A program made the translations under genes and the position numbers. Of a stretch of DNA of 64,000 bases, positions 49,870-57,765 are shown in pieces; positions within the stretch are counted from its first letter, which is position 1, and each line of letters begins with the position of its first letter. A model generated the notes under the pieces. That model saw only the letters and a program-made list of their open reading frames with translations, did not search any database and had not been told where the DNA came from. The DNA comes from Bacteroidales bacterium (GTDB lineage Bacteria; Bacteroidota; Bacteroidia; Bacteroidales; ML635J-15), in assembly GCA_017651185.1 (NCBI GenBank), contig JAGCDJ010000025.1, positions 124,001-188,000 of the forward strand, read 5' to 3'.

Positions 49870-52782
49870 CTAATCCTTTACGCAACGAACAGATGCTCCG
49901 AAGTTCTTTCTATAATAGGATTTGACCACATTGGCTCCAGTATTACTTGTGGCGATAACGAAGCAAGACAGGTAACTACCACTACCACTAGAAGCGCTCC
50001 AGTAAACTGCATAACTTTTGAAATATTTTACACATTCGCTTACATTGTCAACATATCCAGTGGGGTCAAAGTAACCTGCAGGTTTCGCACCAAAACCAGT
50101 GGAGTTGTTATTGGCAGGAGTATTACCTACAGCACATGTATTTGTACTACTATTCCAGCCAGATGTAGAGGCAAGCGACTTGCCTATGTTAGTAGTGCTA
50201 CCGCCACATTGATGCTGGCTTTGCGTTTTTAAATAGCTGGTAAGTTGTGTCCATTCGGCTTCGCTCGGCAGATGCCACCCTGTTGGACATATACCTTGTA
50301 CATTACTTGGATTCGTACTGCTACTGCTTGCTCCGTGCATAACAGCAGGCCAATTGTAGAGATATCCGTATGTGGACACGTTGCCGCTACTATTATTCGG
50401 ATAATAGCGGTAAGAAACCGTTTCACTAATCCGTGGATACTGCACATCCCACGCATCTGAATATATGCCATAAGAAATAGATGAACCATTAGCAAATTTG
50501 GTAGTTTTGAGATTCTCTGCCATCCAGCACTGCTCGCCTATAAGTACGGTGTTGTATTGGTTTCCGTCATAGTCAGTAACTTTGTACGAACCTCCACATT
50601 CACAACTTGTCGTAAACGACATCACTTCGCCATACGATGTTCCAATTGAATTTATTGCGTATGCTTTGTAATAATATGTTGTGTTAGAGGAAAGACCAGT
50701 GAGCGCTTTAGTATAACTACCAGTTCCGCTACCGCTCTCTACAGTTTGTGAAAGGTTATTTGCGCTTGTACCGTACATAAATCCGCGAGCAGTTACTATA
50801 GCTCCTCCATCCGAATTTACATTTCCAGAAAGGGTTGCGCCTGTAGTTGTTATATTTGTTGCAGAAATAGTCTGCACCGTAGGAGGACACACCATCGTAA
50901 GATGCAAGGTGACAACAGAATCGCAACCTACAGCATTGGTCAAAATGAAAGTCGGTTCATTGGTGCTTTCTGTGTAAGTTACACCATCAATCCATGAGTA
51001 GCTCTCGCAAGCGGTCTGTTCATCAATGCCAATGTTGCTGTGGTTTATTGTCAAGTGCAAGGTAACAACCGAATCGCAGCCTTCGGCATTTGTCAAAGTA
51101 AATGTCGGTTCATTGGTGCTTTCTGTGTAAGTTACACCATCAATCCATGAGTAGCTCTCGCAAGCAGTTTGCTCATCAACACCAGTATTGCTATGGTTTA
51201 TTGTCAAGTGTAATGTCACAACAGAGTCGCAACCTACAGCATTGGTCAAAATGAAAGTCGGTTCATTGGTGCTTTCTGTGTAAGTTACACCATCAATCCA
51301 TGAGTAGCTGTCGCAAGCGGTCTGTTCATCAATGCCAATGTTGCTGTGGTTTATTGTCAAGTGCAAAGTAACAACCGAATCGCAGCCTTCGGCATTTGTC
51401 AAAGTAAATGTCGGTTCGTTGGTGCTTTCTGTGTACGTCACGCCGTCAAGCCAAGTGTAAAAATCGCAAGCAGTTTGCGTATCAATTCCTATATTGCTGT
51501 GATTTATTGTCAAATGTAAGGTGACAACTGAATCGCAGCCAGCGGCATTGGTCAAAGTAAAAGTCGGTTCGTTGGTGCTTTCTGTGTACGTCACGCCGTC
51601 AAGCCAAGTGTAAAAATCACAAGCAGTTTGCGTATCAATTCCTGTATTACTGTGGTTGATGGTCAAGTGCAAGGTAACAACTGAATCACAACCAACGGCA
51701 TTTGTAAGTGTGAATGTCGGCTCAGTTGTGCTTTCGGTGTAGGTTACGCCGTCAATCCAAGTATAGCTGTCGCAAGCGGTCTGTTCATCAATGCCAGTGT
51801 TGCTGTGGTTTATTGTCAAGTGCAAGGTAACAACCGAATCGCAGCCTTCGGCATTTGTCAAAGTAAATGTTGGTTCGTTGGTGCTTTCTGTGTAGGTCAC
51901 ACCGTCAATCCAAGTGTAACTATCGCAGGCGGTCTGCTCGTCAATTCCTGTGTTGCTACGGTTTATTGTCAAGTGCAAGGTAACAACAGAATCGCAACCG
52001 TTTGCAGCCACAAATGTTTGTTGATAATCACCACTTACGTTATAAGTTTCATTATTCCACTCGTACGAATCACAAGCCGTGACTTCGACATGCTCAGCCA
52101 GCGGTTGGCAATGTGTAAAATTCAGCGTTATATCTTCGCTTGCCGTCTGCGGTTGCTCCACTACATTACTTGCTACAACTTCACTGCCTATAGTTACATA
52201 TCCTATGTAATGCATGTTGTCACCATTCTGGAACTCGTTGGTTGAAGTTAACTTTGCCGTAATGCTGCCTGAAATGCCAGTGTACTTTATGCTACTTCCG
52301 CATCCGCTCCCCATATTTACCATCCTAATTGAATAGGAATGGCTTCCAACGATTGCATTTAGAACGTATGCCTGCGGTGCTGCTGCCGAAATGTCAAAGG
52401 TATGAACACCTGCACCAAGCGAACCGCGATAGTCAGCATACTGCTTTCCCGAAGCGTCAAGCAGTTGCATACGCACATTTTCGCGTTGCGAGACAGACAG
52501 TTCCACGCGGGTTTCGCAATCGAAAGGATTTGGGATGTTCTGTCCAAGCCCCTGGGTGGCGGCAATGTTCAGATTTGTTCCCACTATACCGCCCAGCACT
52601 ATTATTGTGTCGGGGTACTCGATGGTTTCCGTCCAGTTGCGGGTAAGGTTAGTAACTGCTACGCTGTCAAGGCGGCAGTAGCTTGTTCCGTTAAGCTGTC
52701 CTGTAAAACGGACTGTGATTTCCTGCGAAAATGCTCCCAAGCAAAGGGAAAGCAGAAAGAATAAAATGTAAAGTTTTCTCAT
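49870..52782 (-). CDS. secreted FISUMP-domain protein with seven 51-residue tandem repeats
   Basis: 970 residues; signal peptide MRKLYILFFLLSLCLGAFS-Q. Residues ~78-155 (GQNIPNPFDCETRVEL ... AGVHTFDIS) look like a T9SS sorting-domain fold, but near the N-terminus. From ~235 there is one degenerate repeat and from ~284 to ~640 seven close copies of a 51-residue unit with TACDSYTWIDGVTYTEST and GCDSVVTLHLTINHSN. A Fn3-like domain (~645-740) precedes the C-terminal FISUMP domain (~745-970: GEQCWMAENLKTTKF, GYLYNWPAVM, ICPTGWHLPSEAEW, SVRCVKD). Probably an exported adhesin-like protein. It is 18 bases after the 693-residue protein gene. Confidence 0.85.
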   Translation of the reverse strand: MRKLYILFFLLSLCLGAFSQEITVRFTGQLNGTSYCRLDSVAVTNLTRNWTETIEYPDTIIVLGGIVGTNLNIAATQGLGQNIPNPFDCETRVELSVSQRENVRMQLLDASGKQYADYRGSLGAGVHTFDISAAAPQAYVLNAIVGSHSYSIRMVNMGSGCGSSIKYTGISGSITAKLTSTNEFQNGDNMHYIGYVTIGSEVVASNVVEQPQTASEDITLNFTHCQPLAEHVEVTACDSYEWNNETYNVSGDYQQTFVAANGCDSVVTLHLTINRSNTGIDEQTACDSYTWIDGVTYTESTNEPTFTLTNAEGCDSVVTLHLTINHSNTGIDEQTACDSYTWIDGVTYTESTTEPTFTLTNAVGCDSVVTLHLTINHSNTGIDTQTACDFYTWLDGVTYTESTNEPTFTLTNAAGCDSVVTLHLTINHSNIGIDTQTACDFYTWLDGVTYTESTNEPTFTLTNAEGCDSVVTLHLTINHSNIGIDEQTACDSYSWIDGVTYTESTNEPTFILTNAVGCDSVVTLHLTINHSNTGVDEQTACESYSWIDGVTYTESTNEPTFTLTNAEGCDSVVTLHLTINHSNIGIDEQTACESYSWIDGVTYTESTNEPTFILTNAVGCDSVVTLHLTMVCPPTVQTISATNITTTGATLSGNVNSDGGAIVTARGFMYGTSANNLSQTVESGSGTGSYTKALTGLSSNTTYYYKAYAINSIGTSYGEVMSFTTSCECGGSYKVTDYDGNQYNTVLIGEQCWMAENLKTTKFANGSSISYGIYSDAWDVQYPRISETVSYRYYPNNSSGNVSTYGYLYNWPAVMHGASSSSTNPSNVQGICPTGWHLPSEAEWTQLTSYLKTQSQHQCGGSTTNIGKSLASTSGWNSSTNTCAVGNTPANNNSTGFGAKPAGYFDPTGYVDNVSECVKYFKSYAVYWSASSGSGSYLSCFVIATSNTGANVVKSYYRKNFGASVRCVKD
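50880..51933 (-). repeat. seven 153-bp tandem repeats
   Basis: Identical landmarks such as TGGTTTATTGTCAAG occur at 51041, 51347 and 51806, i.e. multiples of 153 bases. Neighbouring units differ mainly by codon swaps (AEG/AVG/AAG; SYTW/FYTW/SYSW). Confidence 0.9.
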
Positions 52783-52800
52783 TATATCTGTTTTTTGTTT

Positions 52801-54882
52801 CTAATCAAATATTTGCTTCTTTATATTTTCAAAACTCTTGTCTTTCATTTTTTTGACCTGTTCATCCAATTCCGAAACTTTTGACGATGACATAACTTTC
52901 AAGAATTGATTTTGGACATCAATCACATTCCTCAGTTTGGCTGTGCATGTATTGTCGGCAGTCCAAGTCAAATCAACTCCCTTAAAATATGAAGAGTAAA
53001 CACCATAGATATTTTTGGCAGTTTTGCTAAACGTAGCTAATTTCTGATTGTTGGAATCAATATTTTTCCGAAGTTCAATAAAGGACAAACAACTATCTTG
53101 TATGTCTAATATTTGCTTCATCCGCTGACAATCTTTCTTTATGTCGGAGATTTTGAAATCACAAGCCTTATAATATGAACTATACGCCTTTTGTATATCC
53201 TTATAATCGGTAGCAGATGAAAGAATCTTTGGAGAAATAGAGTCAATTGCTTTTCTGGAACTAATAAAAAGAATATAGTTCATCTGTGTATCAATAATGC
53301 TATTATATAAAGCCAAATATTGTTTTACCTCTTCCTCTTTAATAGTAGCCCAAACTGCACTATTAATAGTTTTATGTGTATTATATTCCTCCCACACATC
53401 TTTATATGTATTTTCGCATTTATTAATATTTGTCTTATTGTTTCTGATATTGTCTTTCAGAGCAATGATACTATCCCAGTCATTATATATTTTTTCTTTG
53501 AGTTTGAAAGATTTGTCTTTGTTAAATAAATAATCATGACTATTGTATCTTATAAAACACACATTTGTTCTATATGTTTTATAAGAATTAGTTTCGTTTC
53601 CTTTTACATTAATTGTACATACTGCCATGCAAGTATCAACATTACAATCAGCATATACAGAATCAATTTTATATGAATAGAGTGGCAGCCAATCCTTTAA
53701 AACATTGTATGTACATGTAATATCATTATTAAATAGTTTATTTCTGTCTCCTTTACCTGAATAGCTATAGTATTTTTCTAGTTCGCGTTCATTTTTTGTG
53801 GGCCAAGTTATTACTTCATTCAATACTTTTGTAAGAGTCGAGGTTACCGATTGTGCTATATTCTCATTAGCTTCTTTATGTAATTCGACTTCACGTTTGT
53901 TGTAGTATTCAATAAATTTTATTTTTGCCGAATTTGAAACTCTGCAATTCCCATATTCCATATTTTTTATATACCATTCATACGGAGTATTCAATTTTTT
54001 ATTATTTTCGAAATAATTAACTAGATCTTCAAAGGAAATTATTGTTGCTTTTGCTAATATCATAATGTTTGGTTCTTGAGGGTATTTAAAATTTTTATCG
54101 AAGTATTCAATCCAAGCGCGTTTCAAACAAAAAATAGAACTATATATTTCTTCTCCCCATCCTAATCTTAATTCCCGCAATACATATCCATTGTTTAATA
54201 GAGAATCTTTTGATATTTTCCCTTCAATATATGCTTCGACTAATGCTTTTGCATCTGGTTCTATTTCGGATACTTCATTATTTTTGCGCAAAAATTTATT
54301 TACGCATATATTATTTTTATATGAATAACCTTTAATAGTTCCAGAAATTAAAGTGTCGTTGTTTATGGTTATTGAACCGTTGGAACATTTATAGGCAATA
54401 ACCTTTCCTTCTTTCCATGTTAATGTAATTTGTTCATTATCATCTCTATCAAGATTGTCAGAACAGGTCCAAATACCGTCAGGAAGACCATTTTTATAAT
54501 TTGCTTTTAGATTAAGCGATCCTGTTTTATAGCCTCCTGAAAAATTTATTAGTTTTGTTAAAGGTCCATCTAGTTTGCCGTCAATATATTTTGCATTTGC
54601 TGTTATCTTACATATCCATTCGCCTTTCCATTCTGGAATCCAACTAGTACTTTTGGACAATAATTTGTCATTTACATTAATTGTAAGATTTCCATGAAGA
54701 ACTTTGTTGTCATCTTTGTCGTAATAATAATGTCCTTGTGCCGTTCCTGTAGCCCAAATATAACTTCCAACTTCTTCAGAGTATTTTTCTGAATATTGAT
54801 TTATTGTATGATTCTGCCCAAAAGCTATTGAAACTACTAAAATGCCACATAATAGGACAAGACTTGTAATAATTTTATTCAT
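52801..54882 (-). CDS. secreted protein with MORN-like N-terminus, unknown
   Basis: 693 residues; signal peptide MNKIITSLVLLCGILVVSIAFG-Q. The first ~150 residues contain MORN/YwqK-like stretches (YIDGKLDGPLTKLINFSGG, YKNGLPDGIWTCSDN). The rest is Lys/Asn/Tyr-rich with long helical parts and two related C-terminal segments (SSYYKACDFKISDIKKDCQRMKQILDIQDSCL; SSYFKGVDLTW...LRNVIDVQNQFL). No catalytic motif. It is much AT-richer than the housekeeping genes, a possible sign of transfer. First gene of a pair with the FISUMP gene; AAGAACC-box promoter. Confidence 0.65.
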   Translation of the reverse strand: MNKIITSLVLLCGILVVSIAFGQNHTINQYSEKYSEEVGSYIWATGTAQGHYYYDKDDNKVLHGNLTINVNDKLLSKSTSWIPEWKGEWICKITANAKYIDGKLDGPLTKLINFSGGYKTGSLNLKANYKNGLPDGIWTCSDNLDRDDNEQITLTWKEGKVIAYKCSNGSITINNDTLISGTIKGYSYKNNICVNKFLRKNNEVSEIEPDAKALVEAYIEGKISKDSLLNNGYVLRELRLGWGEEIYSSIFCLKRAWIEYFDKNFKYPQEPNIMILAKATIISFEDLVNYFENNKKLNTPYEWYIKNMEYGNCRVSNSAKIKFIEYYNKREVELHKEANENIAQSVTSTLTKVLNEVITWPTKNERELEKYYSYSGKGDRNKLFNNDITCTYNVLKDWLPLYSYKIDSVYADCNVDTCMAVCTINVKGNETNSYKTYRTNVCFIRYNSHDYLFNKDKSFKLKEKIYNDWDSIIALKDNIRNNKTNINKCENTYKDVWEEYNTHKTINSAVWATIKEEEVKQYLALYNSIIDTQMNYILFISSRKAIDSISPKILSSATDYKDIQKAYSSYYKACDFKISDIKKDCQRMKQILDIQDSCLSFIELRKNIDSNNQKLATFSKTAKNIYGVYSSYFKGVDLTWTADNTCTAKLRNVIDVQNQFLKVMSSSKVSELDEQVKKMKDKSFENIKKQIFD

Positions 54883-54949
54883 GATAATTTTAATTTTTTT
54901 GATTGTTAAACTTTTATATCTGCTACATTATATTTTCGTTTTCACTCTG

Positions 54950-54998
54950 CAAAGGTAAAGTGCTTTGCAATACCCCATTTGGTTCTTTTTTGGTTCTT
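54950..54998 (-). promoter_or_regulatory. AAGAACC-box promoter of the MORN-like/FISUMP gene pair
   Basis: Minus strand: AAGAACC (54992-54998), 4 bases, AAGAACC (54981-54987), 23 bases, TACCTTTG (54950-54957). No TTTG at -33; the boxes sit just upstream of that position. Confidence 0.7.
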
Positions 54999-55099
54999 TT
55001 TATACCTATATGCACATTAAAAACTACCTTTTCCTGCCCACCAGCACCAAATAGGCAATTCTATATGAAAAGAAGCGTGGCACTGCTATACCACTTCTC

Positions 55100-55217
55100 T
55101 AATCGGAGGTCGTAGGAATACCTTATAATGTAGATGTAATATATAGTCCACGCTGTATGCGAGAACATTTACACTCTCTTGTCATTATAATTCAGAAATT
55201 TCCTACGTTCCCGATTA
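55100..55217. repeat. 118-bp unit bounded by an imperfect inverted repeat
   Basis: TAATCGGAGGTCGTAGGA at 55100-55117 pairs with TCCTACGTTCCCGATTA at 55201-55217 (14-15 of 18 positions). It may be a decayed small mobile element or a structured RNA; neither is proven. Confidence 0.45.
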
Positions 55218-55398
55218 CAAGACGAGCATAACGCTTCGTTAATCAATATGTACGGCTTGGCAAACAAAGCCAAATGCAAATATAAGAAACTAGAGTAAAA
55301 CTACAAAATTTATTTTAAGTAGCTGTTGCGTTGATTATCAGCAATATTCGTTACAAATAGAAAGGCGTGCAACCAATACAATTGCAAAAAAACGCATA

Positions 55399-55416
55399 AA
55401 GAACCATAAAAGAACC
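55399..55416 (+). promoter_or_regulatory. orphan AAGAACC box pair
   Basis: AAGAACC-ATAA-AAGAACC on the plus strand, but no TAnnTTTG at 23 bases and no plus-strand gene directly downstream. The surrounding bases (CATAAAGAACCA) match the pair at 56947. Confidence 0.5.
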
Positions 55417-55469
55417 TATTTCTGGCATTTTTGTTTTCAAAATTGTTTTTCCCAGTTTACTAGTTTGTA

Positions 55470-56801
55470 TTACAATAATCTTGATAGTATTTTGTCCAAT
55501 TGTCCAACATAGTAGAATGGTATGTTAACCAATCTAAAATCTTTACCTGATGGCGTTCTAACAGTATCGATGGAGAACCTGCCAGTCCATACGCGCACAG
55601 CTATGTCGTGAGGAGCCTTATCCATAAATTGGTGCAACGAACGCAATTTTGAATTGGTACCACTTTTCACTTCAACTGGAATCACCTTGTTACCAAACCT
55701 ATACACAAAATCAATTTCTGCCGATGCGTCAACTTTTTCGCGCACCCAGTAATTGCGACGAGTGCCAAACTCAAAGTTTTCTGCTATCAACTCCTGCGCT
55801 ACAATATGCTCGGCTACCCTGCCCTTCCATACCGACATAATATCATTTACATTAAATATCTCGCTCCTTATACCTGCATAATAGTTCACTAAACCCGTAT
55901 CAAGCCATAATAGTTTCGGTTTTCGACGGTAATTGGGCATCAACGGAATCTGTTCTGTAGTCACAGGATAAGCAAGTTCAAGTAACAAAGCCCTTTCAAT
56001 GGTTCTAAAAGCTTCGCCCATTTCGCGAGAACGATAATTGCTATCGGCAAAGTTATTGAAACTTAAAGGCTCCGCTGCGTATGTCCACCCCTCCTTGAGT
56101 ATATGGCGTATGACGGTTGCCATTGTCTTATTTTGTGCATATTTTTGAACATCATCGCTATATGCGTTCAAAAAGGTGCTGTAAATAGGGTTTACCGCCA
56201 GTATATCCCTATGTTCGGCATATTTCACAATTGCTTCAGGCATTCCTCCGACAAGCACATAGTTAAGAAAATGATTCATAAGCCTGTCGTGTATGGCATC
56301 AGCAGATAAATCTGCAACAACTTGAGCATCATACTCTTCGCCTATTCCATTTAGGAATTCGACAAACGAGCAAGGACGCAAAGCCATATACTCAACGCGA
56401 CCCACAGGAAAAGATATATGTGTGTCAATCAGTGTTTCGAGCAACGAACCTGCTGCAATAACATATAGTTCAGGAGCTTCCTCCCTGAAATAACGGAGCA
56501 AACGGACTGCTTCTGGAGAATTTTGTATCTCATCTATGAAAAGCAAAGTTTTTCCTTCGGTCTTATGTTTGCGACAATGAATGTGTATTCTGTCGATTAA
56601 AGTTGGAATATCATCTTCTTCAAACAAATTGTGGTCACGCCGACGGTCAAGGTTTAGATATAGATATGTGTCAAATCCTGTGGCAAATTGATTTACAAGA
56701 GTAGTCTTGCCAACTTGTCTCGCACCACGGAGTACTAACGGCTTGTGATCTAAAGAGTTTCTCCAATTCTCAAGATATTGTATTGCAGTTCGTTGTATCA
56801 T
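55470..56801 (-). CDS. AAA-type ATPase with DUF4143 domain (2)
   Basis: 443 residues. Walker A is VLRGARQVGKTTLVNQF, Walker B KTLLFIDEIQNSPEAVRLLRYF, followed by YVIAAGSLLETL. The C-terminal DUF4143 part has the PD-(D/E)XK-like pattern SAEIDFVYRFGNKVIPVEVKSG, clearer than in the first copy at 47-48 kb. The role is unknown; the nuclease-like motif may be structural. It stands alone in its direction, with three 33-bp-period direct repeats over its promoter. It may have been inserted between the orphan AAGAACC box pair and the 57.0-kb gene. Confidence 0.87.
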   Translation of the reverse strand: MIQRTAIQYLENWRNSLDHKPLVLRGARQVGKTTLVNQFATGFDTYLYLNLDRRRDHNLFEEDDIPTLIDRIHIHCRKHKTEGKTLLFIDEIQNSPEAVRLLRYFREEAPELYVIAAGSLLETLIDTHISFPVGRVEYMALRPCSFVEFLNGIGEEYDAQVVADLSADAIHDRLMNHFLNYVLVGGMPEAIVKYAEHRDILAVNPIYSTFLNAYSDDVQKYAQNKTMATVIRHILKEGWTYAAEPLSFNNFADSNYRSREMGEAFRTIERALLLELAYPVTTEQIPLMPNYRRKPKLLWLDTGLVNYYAGIRSEIFNVNDIMSVWKGRVAEHIVAQELIAENFEFGTRRNYWVREKVDASAEIDFVYRFGNKVIPVEVKSGTNSKLRSLHQFMDKAPHDIAVRVWTGRFSIDTVRTPSGKDFRLVNIPFYYVGQLDKILSRLL

Positions 56802-56813
56802 GATAATATCATT

Positions 56814-56901
56814 TTATTTGTAACAAATCGACAGCAAAAATACAACTTTTTTGTAATATTTTGACACCAACAATTATTATTTTTTGTAACATTTTGACAC
56901 C
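56814..56901. promoter_or_regulatory. three direct repeats with 33-bp period upstream of DUF4143 ATPase gene 2
   Basis: Plus-strand copies begin at 56814 (diverged), 56847 and 56880; the core is TTTTGACACC preceded by TTTGTAAYA. A minus-strand -7 element TATTTTTG (56835-56842) sits between copies 1 and 2. Confidence 0.75.
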
Positions 56902-56946
56902 TATTTATTTCTATAACATAAAAAAAACACTAATTGAACACACATA

Positions 56947-56995
56947 AAGAACCACAAAAGAACCATTCGAGCTTTTATAATTTGTATTATCTTTG
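56947..56995 (+). promoter_or_regulatory. AAGAACC-box promoter of the 189-residue protein gene
   Basis: AAGAACC (56947-56953), 4 bases, AAGAACC (56958-56964), 23 bases, TATCTTTG (56988-56995), then 25 bases to the start codon at 57021. Confidence 0.7.
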
Positions 56996-57020
56996 CCACG
57001 AAACTTTATATGTAAGAAAT

Positions 57021-57590
57021 ATGTCATTGAATCCACAACATATTGCACTTTTGCGCCAGTTGGTATCGGAATCGGCAGGCCATAGCATAAAGACATCCAC
57101 CGACTTCATATTCCTGTCGGGAGAAATACAAGGAAGACTGAAAGAAACAGTTAGCACATCCACACTAAAAAGAATTTGGGGGTATGTTGATGGTTATGCC
57201 TCTGTACGCACAGTAACACTTGATGTTTTGGCTCGCTTCGTAGGCTTCCCCGACTGGGAAACCTTTGTAACCGACTACTGCGAAACCGAAAGTGTGCAGT
57301 CGTCGCATCGAGTGGTAGCAAAATCGTTGTATTCGAACGAATTGGTCGCCGACAACAAGGTAGAAATCCGCTGGAATCCTAACCGAAGACTGAAACTTTG
57401 CTACAAAGGCGACAATCGGTTTGAAGTGACTGAATCGGAAAATGCGAAACTGAAAGTTGGAGATTCTTTCCTCTGCGAACGCTTCACGCCCAACGAGCCA
57501 TTATATGTGGAACACATCCTCGACGACGGCACAAAGGAACTGTTTGTAATTGGTAACAAGGGCGGACTAACAAGTGTGAACAAAGCATAA
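57021..57590 (+). CDS. protein with HTH-like N-terminus, possible regulator
   Basis: 189 residues from MSLNPQHIALLRQLVSESAG; a longer frame reaches back into the AAGAACC boxes and is rejected. The N-terminal ~85 residues show a pattern seen in many Bacteroidetes proteins (VSTSTLKRIWGYVDG, then TLDVLARFVGFPDWETF) that looks like a small helical DNA-binding domain. The C-terminal ~80 residues form a beta-rich module (VEIRWNPNRRLKLCYKGDNRFEVTESENAKLKVGDSF). The function is not known. It is preceded by its own AAGAACC-box promoter and converges with the Ser/Thr kinase gene. Confidence 0.6.
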   Translation: MSLNPQHIALLRQLVSESAGHSIKTSTDFIFLSGEIQGRLKETVSTSTLKRIWGYVDGYASVRTVTLDVLARFVGFPDWETFVTDYCETESVQSSHRVVAKSLYSNELVADNKVEIRWNPNRRLKLCYKGDNRFEVTESENAKLKVGDSFLCERFTPNEPLYVEHILDDGTKELFVIGNKGGLTSVNKA

Positions 57591-57657
57591 TCAGAGATTC
57601 TTTCTACCTTTATATGTATGTTCTTTCGGATTTGTAACCTTTAGCTCACTGCCATAG

Positions 57658-57680
57658 CAGTAATCCGCTAAACATTACTG
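57658..57680. repeat. small hairpin between convergent genes
   Basis: CAGTAAT/ATTACTG, 7-bp perfect stem with a 9-base loop; T-rich sequence follows only after 14 bases, so it is at best a weak terminator. Confidence 0.35.
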
Positions 57681-57765
57681 ACAATTATTCATATTTTTTT
57701 GACTGCGCATTACAAATGCTTATATTCGTATGTTCAAGATTGCAAATCCTGAACAACCTAAATTT

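Larger units (their letters stand above)
54999..55469. other. long gap without a convincing gene
   Basis: Part of a 587-base gap. A 70-codon open frame at its left edge overlaps the promoter and is not credible. It contains an inverted repeat (55100-55117 against 55201-55217) and a lone AAGAACC box pair (55399-55416), both listed separately. Confidence 0.5.

Noticed and set aside
50880..51933. Possible CRISPR array suggested by regular spacing
   Set aside because: The 153-bp units are in-frame protein repeats without short repeats and unique spacers.
54903..55115. 70-codon open frame upstream of the 693-residue protein gene
   Set aside because: It runs antisense through the AAGAACC-box promoter and is hydrophobic only by chance from T-rich DNA.
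54999..55469. tRNA or known structured RNA in the large gap
   Set aside because: No cloverleaf, CCA end or riboswitch core could be found by eye; a covariance-model search would be needed to exclude it.
47043..56801. An integrated mobile element bounded by the two DUF4143 ATPases
   Set aside because: No integrase, transposase, terminal repeats or target duplication was seen; the two ATPase genes are only distant relatives.
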